A stretch of DNA of 64,000 bases from Nemertoderma westbladi (lineage: Eukaryota > Xenacoelomorpha > Nemertodermatida > Nemertodermatidae), in NCBI GenBank assembly GCA_032718475.1, contig JAUCBJ010004513.1:1-64000 (forward strand), in the 5' to 3' direction. Below the pieces are notes generated by a model. That model was given only the letters and a program-made list of their open reading frames with translations, searched no databases and was not told the origin of the DNA. Each line of letters starts with the position of its first letter. Position 1 is the stretch's first letter. A program made the translations under genes and the position numbers. Positions 30,830-45,000 of the stretch are shown here, piece after piece.

Positions 30830-33471
30830 GGGCTGTTGCGCTGTCAGTCAGAGAGGTAACAGCCGGTGGGGTAAGGATTTACCTCTGGGACCTGTATTAG
30901 GCAAAATAGCAGTAGCTGTGTAGGCCCACCAGTACTGTGCACGGTACATACCCGAAATTTAGCCTACATCTGTAAATAATACACGGTTTCGCGGTATAAG
31001 ACCATATAAATTAGACAACCATCCATCTGTAAAATGCTCGCGTGAGTTCAGGAGTTGCACAAATGTCAGGATGTGCTGATTCTATATCATGCACTAGGCC
31101 TAACGGATTCTGGTTGCCTGGAACTAGACCACTACAAAAACTGATGCGACAGAGCGAGGTGCCGTTAGCCTAACATTTCTTGGCGGCTGATCCGATAACA
31201 CTCAACGCATTGTATGGTTGGACATTGACATTACCGGTATTGCATTATAGTGTACAATATTACATATTGATTAGTATGGATTGATAAATTGGATATATTT
31301 GGACGTCAATGGATGGATAGGTTAGGTTTGGTTTGAGAAACTAATATCACGTAGGCCTACCTAATCATATCTTTGCGTTAATTATTACGATATCCACTGG
31401 CTCCCAGCCACCTTCAACAAACCATCATTCAGTCATTGCTGGGGGGGCACTCAGCTGAGGGGGCGGAGGGCATTAAAAACTCTAAGTATCGCGACAATGG
31501 ACAGAATTGACCGGGCTATTTCTTTCACCCCGTGGCCTTTGAGGCCTTTGGCCACCCTGGTCCAGCCAGAGACATCCACCTTCCTCCGGGAGATCGGGGC
31601 TCGTCTCCACAGGCCACCCACGAACCGCGGTCACACCAGTTTCTGCTCCAGCGCCTGGAGATGGCAATTTTGGTTGGTATTGCAGCCTCAGTCCAGCAGT
31701 CATGGGGACAGCAACCACGCCGACCATCGGTCTATTCGGGCACCGAAGAGCCGAAACCAATCGAAACTGTCGAAATCGGAAATGGTTGCCAATGGAGTCA
31801 CCAACGGGATGACGGCCGAAGATATTCAATACTCTATCTTATGCAATCTCAAATATTCAATGTTCGATCCCTAGATGGGGCAGTACTGTTTGGGCACAGT
31901 GCTTTAAATGCTGCAGCCTAGCCCAACCCCGGCTTTCATCCTTCAGGTGGTCGATTGGGAACCAAGGCAACTTGGGAAACAGAGTGGAAGGGTTTACTCT
32001 GGAAGATCACCCATGGTGGTGAACAGGCATTCCTTGGCTTAACGAGCCTAAAAGATTTTCATTGCCATTCAAATACTCAATTCGGTACTGTACCTTCAAT
32101 TCAATATTCAATCTTAGTATTATTTCTGTGCTTCGTTATTTAATAATGTGATTAGATAAAAAAATAAATTAATGAAATATAATTCATCTGTCAATTATTA
32201 TTACAAAAAAAAATCCAACATTATATTAACATTTATATAGTTTTGAATTAAATGTTTCGAAATCAACAGTCATTCAATGAACTTATACAGCAGTGTCATA
32301 TATCGCGTATCCCTTGGTTTAATCACTATTCTTTATTCAAGTATAACTGAATCCTGGCCCACCGCCTTCACCCTCCACTGATAATTTAAAATCGTAACTC
32401 ATTCAATCTATACCAAACTTGGTAAACATGTAATATTTTAGTAGTAAACAAGCTGATATTTGCGTCGATTTTCACCTGGAGAGGGAAGAATATTGATTGC
32501 GCCCCCCCCCCCCCCCCCCCCCCCCTACCTGCAGTTAAGTGAAAATATTTCGGCACCATTTAATTTTATTATCACGGTCGCGCATCAAGTAGTCTGTCAA
32601 AAGATACAATTCATTATAAACATAACAAAATTAATTATAATAATTCTAAAAATATAAGGCAGATTATGCTAAAGTTAGCTCTTTAGTCTTTAGCAATCTT
32701 ATACATTGACAAGACTTATAAAATAATTGATGTTGAATAATTATTATTAAGATTAAAATATATTATTAGGAATTCGAAGAAAGCAAATTGTATTGAGTTA
32801 GTATTGGCAAGTTAATCTCACAAACCAGTCTAGTCTAACTTTACAGTAGCCTTGTTCGCATTGTTCCAGGTTTAGGCCTATAGATGCCACCATCTTCGTT
32901 CCAGGTTTAATACTGTAATAGACTCCGTTATCCGTCTCGATCGCTTCGCTATGCACCATCTTACTGGGTTTAATAAACTCCATCGCCTTCCTGTCGTTCT
33001 CTGTTTTGTAGATTACTTCGCCATCGTCTGATCGCTTTGGTTGCGTGTTTAATACTGTAATAGACTCCGTCGCCATCGTATCGTTCTGGATACATTGAAT
33101 AGACTCCATTGTCCATCGCGATCGTTTCATTGTTTACGCTTGTAATTGACTCCGTCGCCTCCTCGGATTAGGAATCCGGCCGGGTTTCGTAGATTCCGCC
33201 ATCATCGTTCAGCAGTTCAGTGTTTTTAATCAAAGCCAGAATTCCGGCACCGGCACCACGATCAACGATTTCGGAAGTAACAGATTCCGTCAACAACACT
33301 CGGGGTTTAAAAAATACAACTATCGGGCAACTTGTAACTGGGCGATCATCTATCTGATAGTTGAAAAAGACTGTCTGACAGTTGGTATCAGACTATCTGA
33401 TAGTTAGCGCCCCATGGGTAAATCCTTACCCCATGGGCTGTTACCTCTCTGACTGACAGCGCAACAGCCCC
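30830..33471. repeat. 2.6-kb segment bounded by ~55-bp inverted repeats
   Basis: The sequence at 30,830-30,893 (ggggctgttgcgctgtcagt... to gtaaggatttacc) reappears in reverse complement at 33,417-33,471, with only a few mismatches over about 55 bp. No target-site duplication is seen outside the arms. Between them, 31,440-31,830 is GC-rich with overlapping open frames on both strands but no recognised domain. A 24-bp C run lies at 32,502-32,525, and a degenerate minisatellite with 'taatagactccgtcgccatcg' phrases lies at about 32,870-33,200. Possibly a non-autonomous DNA transposon or foldback element inserted in the BEL-2 leader; no transposase is visible. Confidence 0.55.
32502..32525. repeat. 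Homopolymer of 24 C
   Basis: Uninterrupted cytosine run; its true length may differ because such runs are error-prone in sequencing. Confidence 0.9.
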
Positions 33472-35204
33472 TATAGCCTACTGATAGAAAGATAACAAGT
33501 GCTGGTTAAAGAAATGCTAGTGCTGGATATTCCCGTAAGGAGTCGCCTTTGCCTAACACCCTCAGATGAAATTACACTGGTGGAAGCTACTGTAGCTATC
33601 TGATTGGCGATGCCTATATGGATAATTCAATTTAATAGGGCTTGACAGTAAATGGCTTATACTAAGGCAGTCAGAGGAGATAACAAATGGCCCTCCTTGT
33701 TCGCTCAGTTACCTACAATAATTATCAAGGCAGTATGGGCTGATGTTAAAGCTTTCTGTTACAAGCTATTGTATTGTACTCTCTTGGCAATGTTCCAATA
33801 TAGACTAACAGTAACTGGGTCGACTGCAGGGAAGTTAATTCGATATATTGGCAGTTCCGAGTAACTTGTATGCCTGTAATGAATGATATAGACAAGTTAT
33901 ATTGATGCCGTATGTCTATGAAATAAATGTGACCAAATTGCTTTGGTATATAGATTATTCTTATATTCCTGCAATATAAATTAATCTACTACAGAATGAT
34001 AATGCAATAGAACGTACCTAATGATAATGCGTACTTAATATACAAAGAAAATTATTACAAATCAAAATATTACAAATCAATGGATAGGACAATTTAACGG
34101 GTTAGATTTATCAGGGGAGTAAATTTATGTTTATAGCTGGAATTTAATTCCAACTATTTTGGGACTTCGGATTTTGCTTTCAACAATATTTATCATCTGT
34201 CGCACACAATTCCACTGTCAGGTTACGAACACACATAGACTTATGGTACGCCGAGACCTGCATAGATTTACAACGTCGAGTCTGACACGTGGAAGTTTCC
34301 CCAGCCTCCGAAACCGAACAGCGTCAAGGGAGAAACTCTTTAATTGCATACAATTTTCAAGCAAACACTGCTGTCCACAGGAATAAATTTTGCTTAGCCT
34401 TACCCGCTGGTAAGCAAAATTTAATAACTTGATATCAGGAACTCGTGCTTACAATAAGAAATACGTCTGCTCAGTTACCCAACGATCATCGATACCCTAT
34501 TCGCACGTAGCTAGGAATCTTACTGTCGATCTGCCGCTGAACGCAATACAACTGAGCGTTCAAATCCCTTACCGTACTCACTATACCGAACACCAACAGG
34601 ATTGATATGGGACCAATTAATCCAGTTTTCATGCAGTCAAGACGGGAACAGCACAAACACATTCAGTCACCTGAAATCACACTCACAAATAAGCAATTCA
34701 CAATCGAAACACAAACAACACAGTACAGAAAAATTTCTTCAAATACCTCTCCCAGAATATTTAGATAGATACTCGATTTACTATTAAGACGAGATTGACA
34801 CCAAGCGAGATATAATTACGCAAGGGACGTCCGGGACGTCCTATCAAAAAGGTGGGGGACACGCAGTTCGTTAGCCGCTTGAAATATTTGAGTGCAGAAT
34901 CTACACTGAACTATTAAATGCTACAACAATAAATGTACATACTGTAAATGTAAACATTCAGGTAAATAAATTTTTACAACTCCTATTCTATACACAGTAA
35001 ATCTATTTATAACACCGACAGTTGTAAACCTAAAATATTCTATTCAGGGTGCGCAGTCCTAAATAGCCTACTCTAGAATTACAGATAAGGACAATGCAAC
35101 AATAAATGCGAGGAGAAAAATTCACCAGGTGGATAATATTCACTGGCGAAATCTTCACTGAGTTAAATATTCACTGGTGAAATCTTCAGTGGGGTAATAT
35201 TCAC
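33472..35204. other. BEL-2 5' leader or flanking sequence, no gene seen
   Basis: AT-rich sequence without a convincing reading frame. At 35,120-35,204 a short ~31-bp repeat ('atattcactggtgaaatcttc') occurs about three times, right next to the LTR-like repeat. The bases next to the LTR on the minus strand (GTGAATATTACC) do not begin with TGG, so no primer-binding site is called. Confidence 0.4.
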
Positions 35205-36099
35205 TGTTAGCGCTACAATTCAATTTTGCAAATAATGAGCCTAAACTTACGACCAGCTGTATATACAAGAAACGGGCGCTAGTAACCGTTACTTGTACTC
35301 GTAGAATAATTTATTGTTGCATATAAAACTGGCGTTACTATAAACAGATTTGAAACCCCGTATAAATAGTTCCTTTAAGTTGTGTGTCTGGACTGCTTAC
35401 GTCTTTATGTCTAACTGAAAACTGTATTCATTCGAGACTTATGGAAGTCGGATTTATGAAACTGACAATCCGAGATACCGATGTCACAGGAATTAATTTT
35501 GTGCACGTATTAAAATATGTTAGTTTGCTATTAATATTAGGCGTCATATGACAATACTGTAACACACACCCCAATGCGATGAGTTGCAATACCGTACAGT
35601 CTATAGACCACCAACCTCAATGTTATTGTGCTACCAACGTTAATCAACAACGGAATGACTTGAATCCATTCTCTTTATCTTTATCGATAACATAATAATA
35701 ACATAAATCGCAATAATTCAAATGATATAACAAATTAATTAATAGACAAACAATAAATCGACATAATACGAATCAATATCACAAATTGACATCGGCAATA
35801 TCACGAATTGACATCGGCAATATCACGAATTGACGTGAATATTCCGACCCACAAATCTACTAACAGCTAGTGAGCTATTAACTAATAAATCTTCAATAGT
35901 TAGGCTAACCAACTGATACAATGCTATACTATATATACTATATAGGCTGGGGCTGGTAAGCTGAATGCAAATGGGTATTAGCCAATCAGAGCTATTCTGC
36001 ATGGCCCTTGCCGTATAACATAATAATTCCCTGGCAGAAGTAAATTAACAATATGGGGCGAGCCTGCAAGGTAAATGCCATACACTAGTGGCATTAACA
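35205..36099 (-). repeat. 895-bp LTR-like repeat, right copy (BEL-2 5' LTR)
   Basis: Matches 18,266-19,137 almost base for base. It has an extra 23-bp unit (catcggcaatatcacgaatt...) duplicated near 35,810. It ends at ...ggcattaaca (36,099), and the next base is already part of a 47-bp satellite monomer. Confidence 0.7.
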
Positions 36100-39000
36100 G
36101 TAGGTGCATAAATAAAACCAAGTACAGAGTGGATAGATTGCGCAAGGTAGGTGCATAAATAAAACCAAGTACAGAGTGGATAGATTGGGGAAGGTAGGTA
36201 CATAAATAAAACCAAGTACAGAGTGGATAGATTGCGCAAGGTAGGTGCATAAATAAAACCAAGTACAGAGTGGATAGATTGCGCAAGGTAGGTGCATAAA
36301 TAATCCGAGTACTGAGTGGATAGATTGGAGAAGGTAGGTGCATAAATAAAACCAAGTACAGAGTGGATAGATTGCGCAAGGTAGGTGCATAAATAATCCG
36401 AGTACTGAGTGGATAGATTGGGGAAGGTAGGTGCATAAATAAAACCAAGTACAGAGTGGATAGATTGCGCAAGGTAGGTGCATAAATAAAACCAAGTACA
36501 GAGTGGATAGATTGTGGTAGGTAGGTGCATAAATAAAACCAAGTATAGAGTGGATAGATTGTGGTAGGTAGGTGCATAAATAAAACCAAGTACAGAGTGG
36601 GTAGATTGCGCAAGGTAGGTGCATAAATAAAACCAAGTACAGAGTGGATAGATTGGAGAAGGTAGGTGCATAAATAAAACCAAGTACAGAGTGGATAGAT
36701 TGCGCAAAGTAGGTGCATAAATAAAACCAAGTACAGAGTGGATAGATTGGGGAGGGTAGGTCCATAAATAAAACCAAGTACAGAGTGGATAGATTGGGGA
36801 AGGTAGGTGTATAAATAAAACCAAGTACAGAGTGGATAGATTGGGGAAGGTAGGTGGATAAATAAAACCAAGTACAGAGTGGATAGATTGGGGAAGATAG
36901 GTACATAAATAAAACCAAGTACAGAGTGGATAGATTGCGCAAGGTAGGTGCATAAATAAAACCAAGTACAGAGTGGATAGATTGGGGAAGGTAGGTGCAT
37001 AAATAAAACCAAGTACAGAGTGGATAGATTGCGCAAAGTAGGTGCATAAATAAAACCAAGTACAGAGTGGATAGATTGGGGAGGGTAGGTCCATAAATAA
37101 AACCAAGTACAGAGTGGATAGATTGGGGAAGGTAGGTGCATAAATAAAACCAAGTACAGAGTGGATAGATTGGGGAAGGTAGGTGCATAAATAAAACCAA
37201 GTACAGAGTGGATAGATTGGGGAAGGTAGGTGCATAAATAAAACCAAGTACAGAGTGGATAGATTGCGCAAGGTAGGTGCATAAATAAAACAAAGTACAT
37301 AGTGGATAGATTGGGGAAGGTAGGTGCATAAATAAAATCAAGTAAAGAGTGGATAGATTGGGGAAGGTAGGTGCATAAATAAAACCAAGTACAGAGTGGA
37401 TAAATTGGGGAAGGTAGGTGCATAAATAAAATCAAGTAAAGAGTGGATAGATTGGGGAAGGTAGGTGCATAAATAAAACCAAGTACAGAGTGGATAGATT
37501 GGGGAAGGTAGGTGCATAAATAAAACCAAGTACAGAGTGGATAGATTGGGGAAGGTAGGTGCATAAATAAAATCAAGTAAAGAGTGGATAGATTGGGGAA
37601 GGTAGGTGCATAAATAAAACCAAGTACAGAGTGGATAGATTGCGCAAGGTAGGTGCATAAATAAAACCAAGTACAGAGTGGATAGATTGCGCAAGGTAGG
37701 TGCATAAATAAAACCAAGTACAGAGTGGATAGATTGCGCAAGGTAGGTGCATAAATAAAACCAAGTACAGAGTGGATAGATTGGGGAAGGTAGGTGCATA
37801 AATAAAACCAAGTACAGAGTGGATAGATTGTGGTAGGTAGGTGCATAAATAAAACCAAGTACAGAGTGGATAGATTGGGGAAGGTAGGTGCATAAATAAA
37901 ACCAAGTACATAGTGGATAGATTGCGCAAGGTAGGTGCATAAATAAAACCAAGTACAGAGTGGATAGATTGGAGAAGGTAGGTGCATAAATAAAACCAAG
38001 TACAGAGTGGATAGATTGTGCAAGGTAGGTGCATAAATAAAACCAAGTACAGAGTGGATAGATTGGAGAAGGTAGGTGCATAAATAAAACCAAGTACAGA
38101 GTGGATAGATTGTGCAAGGTAGGTGCATAAATAAAACCAAGTACAGAGTGGATAGATTGGAGAAGGTAGGTGCATAAATAAAACCAAGTACAGAGTGGAT
38201 AGATTGCGCAAGGTAGGTGCATAAATAAAACCAAGTACAGAGTGGATAGATTGTGGTAGGTAGGTGCATAAATAAAACCAAGTACAGAGTGGATAGATTG
38301 GGGAAGGTAGGTGCGTAAATAAAACCAAGTACAGAGTAGATAGATTGGGGAAGGTAGGTGCGTAAATAAAACCAAGTACAGAGTGGATAGATTGGGGAGG
38401 GTAGGTGCATAAATAAAACCAAGTACAGAGTGGATAGATTGGGGAAGGTAAGTGCGTAAATAAAACCAAGTACTGAGTGGATAGATTGCGCAAGGTAGGT
38501 GCATAAATAAAACCAAGTACAGAGTGGGTAGATTGGGGAAGGTAGGTGCATAAATAAAACCATTGGGGAAGGTAGGTGCATAAATAAAACCAAGTACAGA
38601 GTGGGTAGATTGGGGAAGGTAGGTGCATAAATAAGACCAAGTACATAGTGGATAGATTGCGCAAGGTAGGTGCATAAATAAAACCAAGTACAGAGTGGAT
38701 AGATTGGAGAAGGTAGGTGCATAAATAAAACCAAGTACAGAGTGGATAGATTGTGCAAGGTAGGTGCATAAATAAAACCAAGTACAGAGTGGATAGATTG
38801 GAGAAGGTAGGTGCATAAATAAAACCAAGTACAGAGTGGATAGATTGTGCAAGGTAGGTGCATAAATAAAACCAAGTACAGAGTGGATAGATTGTGGTAG
38901 GTAGGTGCATAAATAAAACCATTGGGGAAGGTAGGTGCATAAATAAAACCAAGTACAGAGTGGGTAGATTGGGGAAGGTAGGTGCATAAATAAAACCAAG

Positions 39001-42000
39001 TACATAGTGGATAGATTGCGCAAGGTAGGTGCATAAATAAAACCAAGTACAGAGTGGATAGATTGGAGAAGGTAGGTGCATAAATAAAACCAAGTACAGA
39101 GTGGATAGATTGTGCAAGGTAGGTGCATAAATAAAACCAAGTACAGAGTGGATAGATTGGAGAAGGTAGGTGCATAAATAAAACCAAGTACAGAGTGGAT
39201 AGATTGTGCAAGGTAGGTGCATAAATAAAACCAAGTACAGAGTGGATAGATTGGAGAAGGTAGGTGCATAAATAAAACCAAGTACAGAGTGGATAGATTG
39301 TGGTAGGTAGGTGCATAAATAAAACCAAGTACAGAGTGGATAGATTGCGCAAGGTAGGTGCATAAATAAAACCAAGTACAGAGTGGATAGATTGTGGTAG
39401 GTAGGTGCATAAATAAAACCATTCGGGAAGGTAGGTGCATAAATAAAACCAAGTACAGAGTGGGTAGATTGGGGAAGGTAGGTGCATAAATAAAACCAAG
39501 TACATAGTGGATAGATTGCGCAAGGTAGGTGCATAAATAAAACCAAGTACAGAGTGGATAGATTGGAGAAGGTAGGTGCATAAATAAAACCAAGTACAGA
39601 GTGGATAGATTGTGCAAGGTAGGTGCATAAATAAAACCAAGTACAGAGTGGATAGATTGGAGAAGGTAGGTGCATAAATAAAACCAAGTACAGAGTGGAT
39701 AGATTGTGCAAGGTAGGTGCATAAATAAAACCAAGTACAGAGTGGATAGATTGGAGAAGGTAGGTGCATAAATAAAACCAAGTACAGAGTGGATAGATTG
39801 TGCAAGGTAGGTGCATAAATAAAACCAAGTACAGAGTGGATAGATTGGAGAAGGTAGGTGCATAAATAAAACCAAGTACAGAGTGGATAGATTGTGGTAG
39901 GTAGGTGCATAAATAAAACCAAGTACAGAGTGGATAGATTGCGCAAGGTAGGTGCATAAATAAAACCAAGTACAGAGTGGATAGATTGTGGTAGGTAGGT
40001 GCATAAATAAAACCATTGGGGAAGGTAGGTGCATAAATAAAACCAAGTACAGAGTGGGTAGATTGGGGAAGGTAGGTGCATAAATAATACCAAGTACATA
40101 GTGGATAGATTGCGCAAGGTAGGTGCATAAATAAAACCAAGTACAGAGTGGATAGATTGGAGAAGGTAGGTGCATAAATAAAACCAAGTACAGAGTGGAT
40201 AGATTGTGCAAGGTAGGTGCATAAATAAAACCAAGTACAGAGTGGATAGATTGGAGAAGGTAGGTGCATAAATAAAACCAAGTACAGAGTGGATAGATTG
40301 TGCAAGGTAGGTGCATAAATAAAACCAAGTACAGAGTGGATAGATTGGAGAAGGTAGGTGCATAAATAAAACCAAGTACAGAGTGGATAGATTGGGGAAG
40401 GTAGGTGCATAAATAAAACCAAGTACAGAGTGGATAGATTGTGCAAGGTAGGTGCATAAATAAAACCAAGTACAGAGTGGATAGATTGGAGAAGGTAGGT
40501 GCATAAATAAAACCAAGTACAGAATGGATAGATTGTGCAAGGTAGGTGCATAAATAAAACCAAGCACAGAGTGGATAGATTGGGGAAGGTAGGTGCATAA
40601 ATAAAACCAAGTACAGAGTGGATAGATTGCGCAAGGTAGGTGCATAAATAAAACCAAGTACATAGTGGATAGATTGCGCAAGGTAGGTGCATAAATAAAA
40701 CCAAGTACTGAGTGGATAGATTGGGGAAGGTAGGTGCATAAATAATACCAAGTACAGAGTGGATAGATTGGGGAGGGTAGGTGCATAAATAAAACCAAGT
40801 ACAGAGTGGATAGATTGGGGAAGGTAGGTGCATAAATAAAACCATTGGGGAAGGTAGGTGCATAAATAAAACCAAGTACAGAGTGGGTAGATTGGGGAAG
40901 GTAGGTGAATAAATAAAACCAAGTACAGAGTGGATAGATTGAGGAAGGTAGGTGCATAAATAAAACCAAGTACAGAGTGGATAGATTGGGGAAGGTAGGT
41001 GCATAAATAAAACCAAGTAAAGAGTGGATAGATTGGGGAAGGTAGGTGCATAAATAAAACCAAGTAAAGAGTGGATAGATTGGGGAAGGTAGGTGCATAA
41101 ATAAAACCAAGTACAGAGTGGATAGATTGGGGAAGGTAAGTGCGTAAATAAAACCAAGTACTGAGTGGATAGATTGCGCAAGGTAGGTGCATAAATAAAA
41201 CCAAGTACAGAGTGGGTAGATTGGGGAAGGTAGGTGCATAAATAAAACCAAGTACAGAGTGGATAGATTGCGCAAGGTAGGTGCATAAATAAAACCAAGA
41301 ACAGAGTGGATAGATTGGGGAAGGTAGGTGCATAAATAAAACCAAGTACAGAGTAGATAGATTGGGGAAGGTAGGTGCGTAAATAAAACCAAGTACAGAG
41401 TGGATAGATTGTGCAAGGTAGGTGCATAAATAAAACCAAGTACAGAGTGGATAGATTGGAGAAGGTAGGTGCATAAATAAAACCAAGTACAGAGTGGATA
41501 GATTGTGCAAGGTAGGTGCATAAATAAAACCAAGTACAGAGTGGATAGATTGGAGAAGGTAGGTGCATAAATAAAACCAAGTACAGAGTGGATAGATTGC
41601 GCAAGGTAGGTGCATAAATAAAACCAAGTACAGAGTGGATAGATTGTGGTAGGTAGGTGCATAAATAAAACCAAGTACAGAGTGGATAGATTGGGGAAGG
41701 TAGGTGCATAAATAAAACCAAGTACAGAGTGGATAGATTGTGGTAGGTAGGTGCATAAATAAAACCAAGTACAGAGTGGATAGATTGGAGAAGGTAGGTG
41801 CATAAATAAAACCAAGTACAGAGTGGATAGATTGTGGTAGGTAGGTGCATAAATAAAACCAAGTACAGAGTGGATAGATTGCGCAAGGTAGGTGCATAAA
41901 TAAAACCAAGTACAGAGTGGATAGATTGTGGTAGGTAGGTGCATAAATAAAACCATTGGGGAAGGTAGGTGCATAAATAAAACCAAGTACAGAGTGGGTA

Positions 42001-45000
42001 GATTGGGGAAGGTAGGTGCATAAATAAAACCAAGTACATAGTGGATAGATTGCGCAAGGTAGGTGCATAAATAAAACCAAGTACAGAGTGGATAGATTGG
42101 AGAAGGTAGGTGCATAAATAAAACCAAGTACAGAGTGGATAGATTGTGCAAGGTAGGTGCATAAATAAAACCAAGTACAGAGTGGATAGATTGGAGAAGG
42201 TAGGTGCATAAATAAAACCAAGTACAGAGTGGATAGATTGTGCAAGGTAGGTGCATAAATAAAACCAAGTACAGAGTGGATAGATTGGAGAAGGTAGGTG
42301 CATAAATAAAACCAAGTACAGAGTGGATAGATTGGGGAAGGTAGGTGCATAAATAAAACCAAGTACAGAGTGGATAGATTGTGCAAGGTAGGTGCATAAA
42401 TAAAACCAAGTACAGAGTGGATAGATTGGAGAAGGTAGGTGCATAAATAAAACCAAGTACAGAGTGGATAGATTGTGCAAGGTAGGTGCATAAATAAAAC
42501 CAAGCACAGAGTGGATAGATTGGGGAAGGTAGGTGCATAAATAAAACCAAGTACAGAGTGGATAGATTGCGCAAGGTAGGTGCATAAATAAAACCAAGTA
42601 CAGAGTGGATAGATTGTGGTAGGTAGGTGCATAAATAAAACCAAGTACTGAGTGGATAGATTGGGGAAGGTAGGTGCATAAATAATACCAAGTACAGAGT
42701 GGATAGATTGGGGAGGGTAGGTGCATAAATAAAACCAAGTACAGAGTGGATAGATTGGGGAAGGTAGGTGCATAAATAAAACCATTGGGGAAGGTAGGTG
42801 CATAAATAAAACCAAGTACAGAGTGGGTAGATTGGGGAAGGTAGGTGAATAAATAAAACCAAGTACAGAGTGGATAGATTGCGCAAGGTAGGTTCATAAA
42901 TAAAACCGAGTACATAGTGGATAGATTGGGGAAGGTAGGTGCATAAATAAAACCAAGTACAGAGTGGATAGATTGGGGAAGGTAGGTGCATAAATAAAAC
43001 CAAGTACATAGTGGATAGATTGGGGAAGGTAGGTGCATAAATAAAACCAAGTACAGAGTGGATAGATTGGGGAAGGTAGGTGCATAAATAAAACCAAGTA
43101 AAGAGTGGATAGATTGGGGAAGGTAGGTGCATAAATAAAACCAAGTAAAGAGTGGATAGATTGGGGAAGGTAGGTGCATAAATAAAACCAAGTACAGAGT
43201 GGATAGATTGGGGAAGGTAAGTGCGTAAATAAAACCAAGTACTGAGTGGATAGATTGCGCAAGGTAGGTGCATAAATAAAACCAAGTACAGAGTGGGTAG
43301 ATTGGGGAAGGTAGGTGCATAAATAAAACCAAGTACAGAGTGGATAGATTGCGCAAGGTAGGTGCATAAATAAAACCAAGAACAGAGTGGATAGATTGGG
43401 GAAGGTAGGTGCATAAATAAAACCAAGTACAGAGTAGATAGATTGGGGAAGGTAGGTGCGTAAATAAAACCAAGTACAGAGTGGATAGATTGTGCAAGGT
43501 AGGTGCATAAATAAAACCAAGTACAGAGTGGATAGATTGGAGAAGGTAGGTGCATAAATAAAACCAAGTACAGAGTGGATAGATTGTGCAAGGTAGGTGC
43601 ATAAATAAAACCAAGTACAGAGTGGATAGATTGGAGAAGGTAGGTGCATAAATAAAACCAAGTACAGAGTGGATAGATTGCGCAAGGTAGGTGCATAAAT
43701 AAAACCAAGTACAGAGTGGATAGATTGTGGTAGGTAGGTGCATAAATAAAACCAAGTACAGAGTGGATAGATTGGGGAAGGTAGGTGCATAAATAAAACC
43801 AAGTACAGAGTGGATAGATTGTGGTAGGTAGGTGCATAAATAAAACCAAGTACTGAGTGGATAGATTGGAGAAGGTAGGTGCATAAATAAAACCAAGTAC
43901 AGAGTGGATAGATTGTGGTAGGTAGGTGCATAAATAAAACCAAGTACAGAGTGGATAGATTGGGGAAGGTAGGTGCATAAATAAAACCAAGTACAGAGTA
44001 GATAGATTGGGGAAGGTAGGTGCGTAAATAAAACCAAGTACAGAGTGGATAGATTGGGGAGGGTAGGTGCATAAATAAAACCAAGTACAGAGTGGATAGA
44101 TTGGGGAGGGTAGGTGCATAAATAAAACCAAGTACAGAGTAGATAGATTGCGCAAGGTAGGTGCATAAATAAAACCAAGTACAGAGTGGATAGATTGTGG
44201 TAGGTAGGTGCATAAATAAAACCAAGTACAGAGTGGGTAGATTGGGGAAGGTAAGTGCGTAAATAAAACCAAGTACTGAGTGGATAGATTGGGGAAGGTA
44301 GGTGCATAAATAAAACCAAGTACAGAGTGGATTGATTGGGGAAGGTAGGTGCATAAATAAAACCAAGTACATAGTGGATAGATTGCGCAAGGTAGGTGCA
44401 TAAATAAAACCAAGTACTGAGTGGATAGATTGGGGAAGGTAGGTGCATAAATAAAACCAAGTACTGAGTGGATAGATTGGGGAAGGTAGGTGCATAAATA
44501 AAACCAAGTACATAGTGGATAGATTGCGCAAGGTAGGTGCATAAATAAAACCAAGTACAGAGTGGGTAGATTGGGGAAGGTAGGTGCGTAAATAAAACCA
44601 AGTACAGAGTGGATAGATTGGGGAGGGTAGGTGCATAAATAAAACCAAGTACAGAGTGGATAGTTTGGGGAAGGTAAGTGCGTAAATAAAACCAAGTACA
44701 GAGTGGATAGATTGGGGAAGGTAGGTGCATAAATAAAACCAAGTACAGAGTGGATAGATTGCGCAAGGTAGGTGCATAAATAAAACCAAGTACAGAGTGG
44801 ATAGTTTGGGGAAGGTAAGTGCGTAAATAAAACGAAGTACAGAGTGGATAGATTGGGGAAGGTAGGTGCATAAATAAAACCAAGTACAGAGTGGATAGAT
44901 TGGGGAGGTAGGTGCATAAATAAAACCAAGTACAGAGTGGATAGATTGGGGAAGGTAGGTGCATAAATAAAACCAAGTACAGAGTGGATAGATTGGGGAA

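Larger units (their letters stand above)
18266..36099 (-). mobile_element. BEL-2: young BEL/Pao element with nested insertions
   Basis: The outer limits are the near-identical 872/895-bp direct repeats at 18,266-19,137 and 35,205-36,099, both TG...CA. Between them on the minus strand lies a nearly complete BEL/Pao gag-pol (30,665 to 22,106). The coding is split by a LINE (29,163-30,186), and the 5' leader holds a 2.6-kb segment bounded by inverted repeats (30,830-33,471). A degenerate 3-kb region lies between pol and the left repeat. No target-site duplication is visible (ggaac on the left, gtagg on the right), and the right end runs directly into satellite DNA, so the assignment of these repeats as the LTRs of this gag-pol is inferred from position and mutual similarity. 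Confidence 0.62.

Noticed and set aside
31497-31921. Open frames of 125-129 codons on the plus strand and 115 on the minus strand
   Set aside because: Mutually overlapping frames in a GC-rich stretch; no domain, repeat family or codon signal that favours one of them.
18261-36104. Target-site duplication for BEL-2
   Set aside because: The flanks are ggaac on the left and gtagg on the right; no match, so none is claimed.
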